From Candida dubliniensis CD36 (Eukaryota; Ascomycota; Pichiomycetes; Serinales; Debaryomycetaceae): DNA of 64,000 bases. The DNA lies in assembly GCF_000026945.1 (NCBI RefSeq), contig NC_012860.1, positions 2,852,001 through 2,916,000 of the forward strand, written 5' to 3'. Position numbers and translations under genes: made by a program. The first letter of the stretch is position 1; every line of letters starts with the position of its first letter. Of this stretch, positions 44,282-54,453 are shown piece after piece. The notes beneath the pieces were generated by a model that made no database searches, was not told the origin of the DNA, and saw only the letters and a program-made list of their open reading frames with translations.

Positions 44282-45328
44282 TCAGTATACAGCTATGTAG
44301 CTATCGATTCTATTTTTCTGGTTTTGGGCGATACACTCTGCAATCCAGGTGACGTTTCTAATCTCTTGCTCTTTGGATTTCAACCAGGCATAGACGGTTG
44401 CCAAAGTAAACTGCTGGGTGAATGCGTTTCTGCACAATTGCATTTCCAAGTAATAGAACCAGTCGCCCAAACTTTTTAAGGCATCGTTTGTTTCGGAAAA
44501 GATGTCTTTGTAGTCTCCTACAAGCTCGACAATGGACTTTAATTGTTCCACATCGTCAACCTGTGACAACTCCAAGTGGTAGGTGGGGTATAACTTGCCG
44601 TAGTTGGGGAATAACGATAACTTGTCTTCTGGGGAGAGGTCGGGGTTGTTGAGGGAGTTTAAGGCGATGTTGATAACACGTTTGTCGGCTTCCAAGGTTA
44701 GCAACCTCTCCATGATTTCCTTATCGGGTCCATCCAAATTTTTGTTACACCAGTCGACAAACTCTTCCAAGTAGTTTTTGTATAGTCTGTTTCTGATGAT
44801 TTCGATATTCAAGTCGTCCAAGTCGTCAGCAGAAACACAGTTCTTGAAGAATGGGGCTAACGGGGTGTCAATCAAAACTGTCAGGTACAAGCTTTCGATG
44901 TCGGTGGCGATGGACAAGGTGGGCAAGGTATCGAACCATCCCAATGGGTTTGTTTTGGCCAAGATTTCCGACTTGTCTCTTTCGTGCAAGGTTCCGGTAA
45001 TCATTAAGATGACGTTGTCGATCATGTACCCGTAGTTGATAAAGTTCATGAATTTGGTTAATTTGGAGGAGGACTGGGTGTGGATGTATTGGTATTGCTG
45101 GAATAGCTTTTTCGATAAGTTTTCTTGGATGACGGAGGTGCTAAGGGGGCCGGAGTAGTTGGCAAGGAAATTGCCATAGTCGGTGGACGATAACTGGAGT
45201 TTCAAATCTTCAAGGTTATCGCATTGGGTGAGATTGACGTATTGGTTGGAGGTCAAGAGGCCGGATTTGTAGCCGCGTACAACACCTTCAATATAGCCGT
45301 AGTCAATGTTAAAGAAAAGTCCCTCCAT
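44282..45328 (-). CDS. VMA6: V-type ATPase subunit d (V0 sector)
   Basis: 348 residues from ATG 45328 (MEGLFFNIDYGYIEGVVRGY); the frame is open to 45514 but has no ATG there. Subunit d is a peripheral, all-helical V0 subunit that couples the rotor to the proton channel in vacuolar acidification. Family signatures include the N-terminal NIDYGYIEGVVRGYK, LTQCDNLEDLKLQLSSTDYG and LTLEADKRVINIALNSL; length matches yeast Vma6 (345). The codons are unusual for this window: many end in G or C (GAC, AAC, ATC, CTC, TCC), and one 60-bp line inside (44641-44700) is 48 percent GC against about 23 percent in a line of neighbouring MON2 (46801-46860). Confidence 0.96.
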   Translation of the reverse strand: MEGLFFNIDYGYIEGVVRGYKSGLLTSNQYVNLTQCDNLEDLKLQLSSTDYGNFLANYSGPLSTSVIQENLSKKLFQQYQYIHTQSSSKLTKFMNFINYGYMIDNVILMITGTLHERDKSEILAKTNPLGWFDTLPTLSIATDIESLYLTVLIDTPLAPFFKNCVSADDLDDLNIEIIRNRLYKNYLEEFVDWCNKNLDGPDKEIMERLLTLEADKRVINIALNSLNNPDLSPEDKLSLFPNYGKLYPTYHLELSQVDDVEQLKSIVELVGDYKDIFSETNDALKSLGDWFYYLEMQLCRNAFTQQFTLATVYAWLKSKEQEIRNVTWIAECIAQNQKNRIDSYIAVY

Positions 45329-45797
45329 AGTAAAAACTTGATCGTGAAAATTTGAGCTAAGCGAAAGTTTGAATTGAAGAAGGGGATTAAAACTCGAGTT
45401 TGATAAGGTGTTGGAAGATTTTTTGTTGAGATTTTGAAGTGCGTGTGAGCAGGCGAAAACCAGAATATTATTTTGGCCCGAAAAATAACAAACACAACAG
45501 ATATTGTTGTGCAAAATGCAACAGTAGTTTTATAGGAGCTAGGAAGAGGTTTGTAGATGAGATGGGGCAATATGTTATTCTTACTCTAGGCAAGGTTCAT
45601 ATTTAGAAAAGAATACTGTCTTTGATCATTTTTGGAGTTATTTTGTGAAGAAAGTGCTGCCGAAAAAAATTTACCTAAACAAAACTACTCATTTCGATTT
45701 CTCAGTGAGCATTTAAGACCAATCGTAGGTGTGTTGTATCGTGAAATAATTCAACTTTTATTATGTACACAACTCTCTATTTATCTAGTCCTATTCT
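45329..45797. other. VMA6 promoter / MON2 3' region
   Basis: About 470 bp between two same-strand genes. The first ~190 bp upstream of VMA6 keep an open frame without an ATG, which is a 5' leader, not protein. No other feature is seen. Confidence 0.55.
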
Positions 45798-48700
45798 TTA
45801 CAGTGATATTTTAATCAACACTTGAGGCAATACCTTGTCTAAATTATGTATTCTCGATGAATAAGGAATTAATTGAATCAATAAATGGAATAATTTCTTC
45901 AAACCATCACTATTGTTATTATTCACTGACATCTCATTCAACCCGTTCAAAATCATTAGCAATTCTCTTTGTTGAATAATTGGAATTGGACATTTATAAA
46001 CTAATTTGATATCATTCAAAATTCTTCTAAATGTAAAACTAGCTCTTAATATCAAATATTTTTCACACAATTGTTTCAAAACATTTTTGTGTGAATCAGT
46101 AGTAGTAGTGGAGGATCCCTCAAGCAGAAATTTGATCAATTGTTCAAGACAATTCAATCTAATTCGTAAATTTGGATATTTCTCAATACATTCTGTTGTA
46201 CCAAAATATTCTTCAAATTTATATAATGTTAAATTATCAATTATTTTGTCAATGGTATACTTGTCTTGATCCATTAATCTAATTTCTAAATCATTATGTT
46301 TATACAAGTAGGAGTTCTCATAGAGTTTAATCACTAAATCTTCAATCACCTGTTGATTGCTTCCATGTTTCATCAATTCTGGTAACACCAACTCTATTAA
46401 CTCTTGATATTGTTTAATATTTATTTGTTGGTTTTTCTCATCATATGCAATAAAACTAATTTCAATTCTTTGTATAATTAATTTCCAAAATTCATCATTG
46501 GTTAATAAGTTATTCTTGTCACGATGATTGATCAATTGTTTGACAATTTTAACAAATATATTATTACTTTCAATCCAAAGTTCCGGTGTTGATGATTTTT
46601 GATTGTCTCCCTTATTATTTATTCCAATAGATTTATTTTCAATAATTTCAAGTAAGGACCTTAAACATTTCATTATTGCATTATCATTACCAGTAGTAGT
46701 GAAAAATCCATCAAAATTATCTAAACTCTCATTTAATAAATTCAAACTCAAATGACTGAAAGCAATAAATGTGGGTAACTTATTTTTGACAATCTCATTG
46801 TTTTGTAATTTGGCTTCAATTCTATTTCTTATTCCATACGGATAAATAATAATATTACTCAATTGTTGCACCACTAAAGGTTCAAATTCCAAACGTAATT
46901 TGATATTATTATCAGTATTAGCATCCTGTTTATCAACATTACTCAAAAGTTTCAAATTGTGTAAAATAGAATTCTGCAAGTTAGTCGGTTTTACATTGTC
47001 GGATTGATTGTTTGGTAAAACAGGATACATTCCACATTTGTTAAAAATGTTAATTATAACATCCATATCTGAAATTGACAAGCCCTTCAATGTTATCTTA
47101 TACAAAGGAGGAAAACATTGCATGTATTGAACCAAAGATTCTTGATAATTATTATTTATTAAATCGTACTCAATAGGAAATTGTGACCAGATTTTGAAAA
47201 ACAAATCTCCCACTTGTTTAATTCTATTCTTACTCCCGCCGTACGAAATCATCAAATCTTGTAATGATTTAAAAATTTTCAAATTTAAATCAATCCATTG
47301 TAGTTTCAATAACTTATCCAAATACTCGATTAAATGTTGCCATTTCATAACAATGTCATTATCGTTATCATGTAAAACAAATTTATTGTAAAGACTAATT
47401 AACCCTGTAAAAATTAATTGTAAACTATCCAACCAATCTTTACTTCTTGATGATTCTGGAACAATAGTGAAAAAATTAGGTAAAAGAACAATATCATAAA
47501 TCATATCCCAAGATTTATTTTTCAAAACATTTCCATGAACATCTATGATTTGATAAAATGTTTGAATAGCACCATCTCTTACTTGTGCTCTATTAACTTC
47601 ATGTTTGGAGATTTTAGCTAAACTTAACAATAAATAAATGTTTAAATAAATGTAAAAGTTATAGCTTTCAATCTTTTCTCCACCAATAAATTCAATTAGT
47701 TGGTTTTCATCACCATGTATTTCAGCTGTGTTGTCCGATGATTTCCGTACGGTTTCACATTTAAAAGATACCATTCTTGATTTTAACGAATCACTAATCA
47801 ACCAAAAATAACTAACAGAACTAAATGATATATTCAAATCATACTCTTGGTAAACAAAATTGGACAATGTATCAATCAAAAATTTAAATTGATTGAATGG
47901 GAGAGTAGACAAAAATTCATCAAGAATTAACTTTAGAGTGTCGAATGATTTTTCAACCAAAAGCTGAGTTTTGTCCTTTACTGAAATGCCTTCATCAGGT
48001 TTAGTATCGTCATTATTAATGGCTTCTTCCACATCATCCTCTTTCTTTACTGTACGGAAAGGCGTATTCAAAAGTTTAAATACTTCATTCCACGTTTGCT
48101 GATAATTCTTATCATATTTGTCAATCAATGTATGCAATGTAGTAAGAATTAAAAGATGAATTTCTGTTTCACGATTATTAATTAAAAGTTCTTTGGATGA
48201 TCCCATCCCAAATAATTTTTCCAAATATCCATTTAACCCATTCAATGTTTTTTGAGAAGTTTCTTCAATCAAATCATCATGCTGAAATCCAAAAAATGCC
48301 ACAGTCTCAATAACTTTTGTGTATGATTCAACAACATAATTTCTTAAACTGAAATGAATGTTTCTTTTCGTTCCCAAACCTATAAAATATGAACTAACAA
48401 TTTCCCATGATTCTTCATCCTTAATTAACCAATTATGAACTTCATCAATATCACTAATTTGTGCTAATCGGGAAACAAAATAACTCTTATTAAAACTGGA
48501 TATAGGTAATTCGTCTTCATATTTCTGATTATTAATATCCAAAGCATAATCAGATAATCTAGTTAAGGTGATAAGTATAGTTCTAAACGTTTCAACGGAA
48601 CTATCACCAATACTTGTATATAATTTCCTTAAAGAGTTTTCCGCATTAGTGACATCCTGTGCACTGATTTGTGGTTTTTTGAACTCCTTTAATGTCTGTT

Positions 48701-50741
48701 GCAATTTGGTGTTGTTGTAATATGGACTAAACTGATCGGGTCCATCAAGATAATATCCACACCATTGTAACGCAATCCAAATAATGTTCCAAGAGTCTTG
48801 TAATGTAGACTTTAAAGAAATTGCAGTATTTACTAATACTCTAAGACAAACAACATGACGAGAATTAAAATACCTTGTACCATGTGATACAGGAGAATTC
48901 ATCCCCAGTGTTGTTGATGCAGTTGAGGAAGCAGCAGAAGTATTCGCTTGATTTATCTCATTACTACCTTCTCCTGCAATGGACGTGCTTATCGATTCAA
49001 CTATAGATCCTCCAAATGCTAGCAACTGTTTTTTCTGCTCTTGCAACATCGATCCTGATGAATGAGATTGTGAATTTATTTCATTAATATCATTTCTAGT
49101 GGTATTCTTTATAATTGCTTTTGCCAAAATCGTCAACAAACGATCTCTAGTAGCCGTTATTCCTAATAACCCAGTAGCATGAGTGAATTTTTGAAACGAT
49201 TTAATCAACATATTAAACCCTTCATCATCCATTGACGTGTAAATTAAATTCTCATATAATAAACTAACATCAACACCAGATACTTCAATCAAAGCATTTG
49301 CTAATTCAACATCGGCTTCTAAAGTAGCTGGATCTTTGGATTCATCGTTTAAATTATAAACAAAGTTAGCCACACCATCGGAAAAATAAATTAATATCTG
49401 ATAAATCAAATAAATCCCATAAGTGGAAGGAATATTGCTGGGTGATTCTAATTTATCCAAATGATCAAGAACCAGTGGTTTCAAATTTGAAGCTGCACGT
49501 GATAAGTAATTGCCATTGGAACCATGTAAGGTAGAAACACTGGAGCTAGCTCCATCGGTTGAAAAAGTGCCCAGAGGCAATTTTGCAACTGGTCTGACAA
49601 TATCATTGACAAGAGTATTGCTCTTTTGTAAATATACCATAAACACGCTAAACAATTCTTTCAACACATTTTTCATCAGTTTATTATAATCATATTGTTG
49701 AAAAATTAGCTTAAGCACCAGAAAATCACTGAACAAATTTTTGAGTAATTCAAGAACCATGTACTTTTCCCAACTAGACTCATTTTCCTCAGTCTCTCCT
49801 CCATCAATTAATAAATGACAGAAAAAGGACAAAACGATTTCACTCTCTATTTTGAGATTTTCCAATTGGGTTGATAATAGAACATTTATAATCCTTATTG
49901 TTCTATTCACCAATGGGAAATTTCTTGTAACAGAATTCAAGACTTTCAACATTGATGGGAAAAGTCGTACTCGTAATAAGTAGGCCAACTCCTTATGAGT
50001 TTGAAACAAAACTTGGTGTCCCTGGATAATACTCTCGACAATTTCAAGCACTGAATATAGTTTTATATGAATGGAGTCTTTCAAATAAGTGGGTGATTCA
50101 TTGTCGATAAAGTTACATAAATCTTGAAAAATCAAAAACCCTTCATGCGATAAATCATCAATTTGCACTGATTCGTCGTTATCTATTACCACTTTATGAC
50201 TTTTCTCCTTTTCGTTAGTATTGTCGCCAATACTATCAAAAACATTGGCAAATAATTGTTGCAAAGTTGCTGAAGCGGTATTCACCACCATTGATGATTT
50301 ATTATTTGCCGTCAAACTAGAACAAATTGATAACATATCAAGCAAATTAGGTCCTATAATTGAATATTTTTGCATTAATGCCGGTAAACATTGTAAAATT
50401 CTCAATTGAATATCAACAGCTAAATTAGAAGCTTCCAGTAAACACAGTAAAACTTGAGAAATATCCAGTTCAGGTATTAAATGGGCCAATATTAATTTGT
50501 AAATAACTGGTATTGAAATGTTGGTCAATTTGATGTTTCCTGATTTACATGATAAAATAAATGGTTTCAATACCTCTTCCCTGTGATTCTCTTTATTAAT
50601 TTCTTGAATTGGGACTACTGATGAATAACTTTTTAGTACATTAATTGCAGCCTCACATGACAGTCTGATCTCAGGAAACCTTCTTTTTGAATCTGTTGAT
50701 AGCCCATTGAGGTCTCCAATTAACAGCTGAACATTAGTCAT
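45798..50741 (-). CDS. MON2: Mon2, Golgi/endosome traffic scaffold
   Basis: 1647 residues, the usual Mon2 size. It is a large helical-repeat protein related to the non-catalytic parts of Sec7-type Arf GEFs. It acts at the trans-Golgi and endosomes with Dop1 and the flippase Neo1 in vesicle traffic and vacuole inheritance. The N-terminal DCB-like region is visible (LIGDLNGLSTDSKRRFPEIRLSCEAAI), as is the HUS-like region around 160-330. Helical repeats follow, with low-complexity Ser/Asn inserts at about 580-620. No Sec7 catalytic domain is present, as expected. It is uninterrupted and AT-rich in codon use, unlike VMA6 beside it. Confidence 0.93.
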   Translation of the reverse strand: MTNVQLLIGDLNGLSTDSKRRFPEIRLSCEAAINVLKSYSSVVPIQEINKENHREEVLKPFILSCKSGNIKLTNISIPVIYKLILAHLIPELDISQVLLCLLEASNLAVDIQLRILQCLPALMQKYSIIGPNLLDMLSICSSLTANNKSSMVVNTASATLQQLFANVFDSIGDNTNEKEKSHKVVIDNDESVQIDDLSHEGFLIFQDLCNFIDNESPTYLKDSIHIKLYSVLEIVESIIQGHQVLFQTHKELAYLLRVRLFPSMLKVLNSVTRNFPLVNRTIRIINVLLSTQLENLKIESEIVLSFFCHLLIDGGETEENESSWEKYMVLELLKNLFSDFLVLKLIFQQYDYNKLMKNVLKELFSVFMVYLQKSNTLVNDIVRPVAKLPLGTFSTDGASSSVSTLHGSNGNYLSRAASNLKPLVLDHLDKLESPSNIPSTYGIYLIYQILIYFSDGVANFVYNLNDESKDPATLEADVELANALIEVSGVDVSLLYENLIYTSMDDEGFNMLIKSFQKFTHATGLLGITATRDRLLTILAKAIIKNTTRNDINEINSQSHSSGSMLQEQKKQLLAFGGSIVESISTSIAGEGSNEINQANTSAASSTASTTLGMNSPVSHGTRYFNSRHVVCLRVLVNTAISLKSTLQDSWNIIWIALQWCGYYLDGPDQFSPYYNNTKLQQTLKEFKKPQISAQDVTNAENSLRKLYTSIGDSSVETFRTILITLTRLSDYALDINNQKYEDELPISSFNKSYFVSRLAQISDIDEVHNWLIKDEESWEIVSSYFIGLGTKRNIHFSLRNYVVESYTKVIETVAFFGFQHDDLIEETSQKTLNGLNGYLEKLFGMGSSKELLINNRETEIHLLILTTLHTLIDKYDKNYQQTWNEVFKLLNTPFRTVKKEDDVEEAINNDDTKPDEGISVKDKTQLLVEKSFDTLKLILDEFLSTLPFNQFKFLIDTLSNFVYQEYDLNISFSSVSYFWLISDSLKSRMVSFKCETVRKSSDNTAEIHGDENQLIEFIGGEKIESYNFYIYLNIYLLLSLAKISKHEVNRAQVRDGAIQTFYQIIDVHGNVLKNKSWDMIYDIVLLPNFFTIVPESSRSKDWLDSLQLIFTGLISLYNKFVLHDNDNDIVMKWQHLIEYLDKLLKLQWIDLNLKIFKSLQDLMISYGGSKNRIKQVGDLFFKIWSQFPIEYDLINNNYQESLVQYMQCFPPLYKITLKGLSISDMDVIINIFNKCGMYPVLPNNQSDNVKPTNLQNSILHNLKLLSNVDKQDANTDNNIKLRLEFEPLVVQQLSNIIIYPYGIRNRIEAKLQNNEIVKNKLPTFIAFSHLSLNLLNESLDNFDGFFTTTGNDNAIMKCLRSLLEIIENKSIGINNKGDNQKSSTPELWIESNNIFVKIVKQLINHRDKNNLLTNDEFWKLIIQRIEISFIAYDEKNQQINIKQYQELIELVLPELMKHGSNQQVIEDLVIKLYENSYLYKHNDLEIRLMDQDKYTIDKIIDNLTLYKFEEYFGTTECIEKYPNLRIRLNCLEQLIKFLLEGSSTTTTDSHKNVLKQLCEKYLILRASFTFRRILNDIKLVYKCPIPIIQQRELLMILNGLNEMSVNNNNSDGLKKLFHLLIQLIPYSSRIHNLDKVLPQVLIKISL

Positions 50742-51008
50742 TTAGTGTTGTATAAGAACTTTTGAACAAATGGGATCTGTATATGGGTTGGGAAAAATGA
50801 AAGAATATACTTTTACAAATGGTCTGTGTTGTCTGTGTTGTCTTTATTGGATATTTTTTTTTTCTCTCTCTCTGTTTATATTTTATTTGGTGATTTTTTT
50901 TTTGTATTTGTTCATCTTGTTTGGCGTTTTCAATTTTTGTGAAAGCAAAACAACAATACTAACTGTATATGAAATATCGAACTACATACTTACTATTGTT
51001 GATCCTAC

Positions 51009-51914
51009 TCATGCATCTTTGAAAAGAGTTGGATCTTTTCCTCCCCAAGTCAAGGCCAATTCAGAATCTGGCTTGTTCAACTTTTCTATAATATTTGGAT
51101 TCAAACTAACTACACCTAAATTCAGACCTTCTTCTAATTCATCGTCATTTTTTGTTTAATTCTTGCTGGTTTATCACTCTTGACTAAAACAGTAAATCCT
51201 TGAAGGAATTTCCATTTGAGTAATATTTCAACTGGGGTTAAATCATACTGTTTACTAATGGCCAATAACTCAGGATCATTTAATTTGCGTCCTCGTGTAA
51301 GAGGAGAACAAGCTTCAGCCAAAATTTCGTGCTTGTACAAGTACTCTCTCAATTCCAATTGATTAAGAACTGGTTTAATCAAAAACCCTTCCCAATTAAA
51401 CAGTTCTTCCAAATGATCAACACCATAATTTGAGACACCAATAGATTTTACAATCAATGGCGAGTCATTTGGATTCAAAACAAGCTCTTGCAAATATTGG
51501 TAGGTGCCTAAACGTTGAGCATTAGAGGTTAACGGAGAATGGACGAAATTAACGTCAACATTCTCTATATTGTCTTTAACATCATTTTTAATTCTTTAGA
51601 CGGCTTTTTTGGTCTCTTCATTATCCCTGCGATTCGTTGTCAATTTGGGTAGTAAACCAAATGTCACTTCTTTTGACTTCAGGATGATCATCCAAAAATC
51701 TCTTGATACCTTGAGAAACTTATTTTTCATTACGATAAGCAAGTGCAGTATCAATGTGTCTATACCCATCTTTCAAAGCTTCATAAATCAAGTCAGCAGC
51801 CTGAGAACGATCTAATAAATAAGTATCATATCCAATAACAGGAATGTGGCTCCCATTGTTTAATTTATAAGTAGATTGTCTAGTCAATTGAATTGATGAA
51901 GTTAAGTTTGACAT
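51009..51914 (-). pseudogene. Broken aldo-keto reductase gene
   Basis: A minus-strand relic of an NADPH-dependent aldo-keto reductase of the yeast YJR096W type. From ATG 51914 the frame reads LNNGSHIPVIGYDTY, then YRHIDTALAYRNEK with the catalytic Asp and Tyr, and stops at TAA 51720-51722. It continues in frame (GIKRFLDDHPEVKRSDIWFT) to about 51628, shifts frame, meets a second in-frame TAA at 51597-51599, then runs through VHSPLTS, KSIGVSNYGVDHLEELFNW and ACSPLTRGRKL. A second frameshift falls in an A run at about 51146-51154, after which the natural end (ELALTWGGKDPTLFKDA) stops at 51009. Two nonsense codons and two frameshifts mean no functional enzyme. The sequence is otherwise well preserved, so the loss is recent. 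Confidence 0.88.
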
Positions 51915-52183
51915 GGTTATTATAATCTGATTAGAATGACAAGAAAAGAGAGGGCAACCATTTCTCTACATTTTCTTCAGATTTATTAGAGAAAAGTATA
52001 GTTTAGTGATTGTGTGCATACAAATTGATTAGCAACACTGCCACCCCTTGCCACAATCTCCACGTTCATGTGAAAGTTCATTAAAACATCTCCAAATAGT
52101 AGTACAATGTATATTTCAAACATTTCTTAACTTTATAAATACGCCATTTTCTCATCAAAATCATATAAACTTGATATATAATG

Positions 52184-53863
52184 TCAACACCAGAAATTAA
52201 CAAATCTGTGCACAAATGATTTTTTTTGTTCCATCTCCTTTTCCAACTCCAATGCTTGTAATTCAAAATCACTATCAACAATATTTCTCCCAGTAGTAAT
52301 ATCTATATCTTTTGCCTTGATATACCATGACCAATTTCTGGTCCAGAGTTTATGTCCAACATAGAAAACTAGCACAATGGGAACAGCGAGGTAAGCTTGG
52401 AAAAACGTTGATGCATTTAATGATTTGCCACCAATAGGATATAACCCCACATAAAACTGTGCTATTAGAATTAAAACATTTATAAGCATAGAAAAATAAG
52501 CTCCATAGTCACCGCCAATGGCCTTAAATGGGACATTTTTGGAATCAATACCTTGGACTTTGCAAGCATAATTTACTCTTATTTGAGCCAATGAAATTGA
52601 AAACCAGATAAATATACACGATAATCCACTTAATGCCAATAACCAGTTGAATACAATTGCTTGACTGCTCGACGAGCCAACAAATCCAATAAGACCGAAT
52701 GCAAGAGCTATGATAATCGAATATATCGGTCTGCCCTTTTGATCGACATACGCCAAAAACTTTGGTCCGTGGCCTGCTTCTGCTAAGGCAACTAGCGGTT
52801 TGTAGGTGGCAAAGACACTAGCATTGGCCACTGATAATAGTGCCGACAAAATCACCGCATTGAAAATAGAAGGCAAAACTTTTATCCCACCATTAGAAAT
52901 TGCAATAACAAAGGGTGATACGGGCCAACTTGAGTTCCCCATTAATTTTGGATCGTCATATCTAATCAAGAAACAAACTATCACAATAACAACCATGTAA
53001 AAAATTAAGATTCTCCAAAATATTTGCTTGATTGCTTTATTCAATGTCTTACGTGGATTCGAGGTTTCGGCAGCGGCAATTGCTGCCAATTCGGTTCCTG
53101 AATAACTGAAAGCCAGGTTGACCAAAGTATTACAAATACCATGAAACCCATTAACAAATGGCGGATGCCAGTTACGACCACCAATGTATCCTTGTTCCCC
53201 GCCTCCTGCGGCCAATATAACCCCTAGAATACAGAATCCAGCTATGGCAATGACTTTGATCACCGAAAACAAGCTTTCTCCATAACCATAACCTTTTACA
53301 CCAAATATACTGATTCCCACGATAACCACCCAGAATATTGCTACCCATACCGCTGGGTTGATTTTGTCAGTCCAGTATTGAATAGTCAACGATGCAGCAA
53401 CTAATGACAATGGAATATTGACAATCCATTGCAAGCAATAATTCCAGTTCATGGCAAATCCCCATGATTCATCAATGAAACGGGTGTTATACACAAGGAA
53501 ATTGCCTCTGACTGGATACGAACTGGTCAATTCTCCTAATGCTTGGACAATGAAAAACATTAATATAGCGACAATAAAGTATCCAATAACAGTACCACCG
53601 GGTCCAGCGGAAGATATCATGGATGCACTCGATATGAATAATCCACTACCTATGCATGACGATAAAGCGATTAATTTAACTTGATATCCTTTTAATAGAT
53701 CTTCAGGGGTGGTTATTTCATCTGCCGTAATTTTCAAATCTCTGTTAACTTTAAACGAGTGAATAAAATTTTTGATTGGATTGTTGGTTGATGCAGTTGA
53801 AAAACTTTGGTACGATTCACTTAGTATGGAGTCTTGCTCCTTTTGGGGAGCTGGAAATGACAT
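52184..53863 (-). CDS. HIP1: Amino-acid permease (Gap1/Hip1 family)
   Basis: 559 residues, APC-family proton symporter of the plasma membrane. A cytosolic N terminus (about 1-65) is followed by twelve hydrophobic segments. The first carries the family signature IGSGLFISSASMISSAGPGG. The conserved GTELAAIAAAETSNPRK lies in the middle. The C terminus ends HRFVNFWC, the FWC end typical of fungal permeases and usually palmitoylated. Its position between MON2 and TYE7 matches the gene called HIP1 in C. albicans as I remember it; the substrate cannot be read from the sequence. A perfect TGAGTCA 123 bp upstream suggests induction by Gcn4 during amino-acid starvation. Confidence 0.88.
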   Translation of the reverse strand: MSFPAPQKEQDSILSESYQSFSTASTNNPIKNFIHSFKVNRDLKITADEITTPEDLLKGYQVKLIALSSCIGSGLFISSASMISSAGPGGTVIGYFIVAILMFFIVQALGELTSSYPVRGNFLVYNTRFIDESWGFAMNWNYCLQWIVNIPLSLVAASLTIQYWTDKINPAVWVAIFWVVIVGISIFGVKGYGYGESLFSVIKVIAIAGFCILGVILAAGGGEQGYIGGRNWHPPFVNGFHGICNTLVNLAFSYSGTELAAIAAAETSNPRKTLNKAIKQIFWRILIFYMVVIVIVCFLIRYDDPKLMGNSSWPVSPFVIAISNGGIKVLPSIFNAVILSALLSVANASVFATYKPLVALAEAGHGPKFLAYVDQKGRPIYSIIIALAFGLIGFVGSSSSQAIVFNWLLALSGLSCIFIWFSISLAQIRVNYACKVQGIDSKNVPFKAIGGDYGAYFSMLINVLILIAQFYVGLYPIGGKSLNASTFFQAYLAVPIVLVFYVGHKLWTRNWSWYIKAKDIDITTGRNIVDSDFELQALELEKEMEQKKSFVHRFVNFWC

Positions 53864-54453
53864 CGAATATATATATATATGTATGTTTTCGTCGATGTGG
53901 TTTGCAGAAATAGGAATAAGTTAAAATAACTATCGGTGACAATTACCAATAGCGAATATATCCTTTGTTAAATGCTGGATTGTTTTGAGTCATTTCCTCA
54001 TCATCATGAGCTGGGAATAAAAAATTTTCTTTTTTTCATTTTTAGTAAACAATAAGCATTTCAATATCCGTAGGATTAAGTTTGCCGCAGAGATCAATTT
54101 GCCGCAAAAAAAAAAAAAAACTGGCAATGCCAGTTTCTGTCATCCATTCGTTATTCTAAGTCCGATGCATGGAGATGATGAGTTGAGCCCAAACAAAAAA
54201 AAAAATAACAACCAACCAACGTCATTCAGCAACTGTGTTAATTGCAAGAAAGATGGAGAGGAGAAATCCATTAGCTGTACTCTTTTATCAACACATAAAA
54301 ATGTATATATATAAAAAAATCTATCAATTAAAGAAAAAAAAACAAGACATAAATACATCAATACATTAAAAATAAAAATATAATAATAAAAAACCCAAAA
54401 GAAACGAAACATAATAAAAGAAAAAAAACTCTAGAAGAAGACGAATAAAAAGA
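53864..54453. other. HIP1 promoter / TYE7 3' region
   Basis: About 590 bp between two same-strand genes. It holds the Gcn4-type site, a TA run just before the HIP1 ATG, an A run at 54105-54120 and several A runs before TYE7. Frames on both strands at 54099-54412 are low-complexity and unsupported. Confidence 0.6.
53986..53992. promoter_or_regulatory. Gcn4-type site (TGAGTCA) upstream of HIP1
   Basis: A perfect TGAGTCA palindromic core lies 123 bp upstream of the permease ATG. This is the consensus for fungal Gcn4. Binding is inferred. Confidence 0.6.

Noticed and set aside
50770..51159. Plus-strand 129-codon frame
   Set aside because: It overlaps the 3' end of the reductase relic antisense, and its hydrophobic start comes from T-rich low-complexity DNA.
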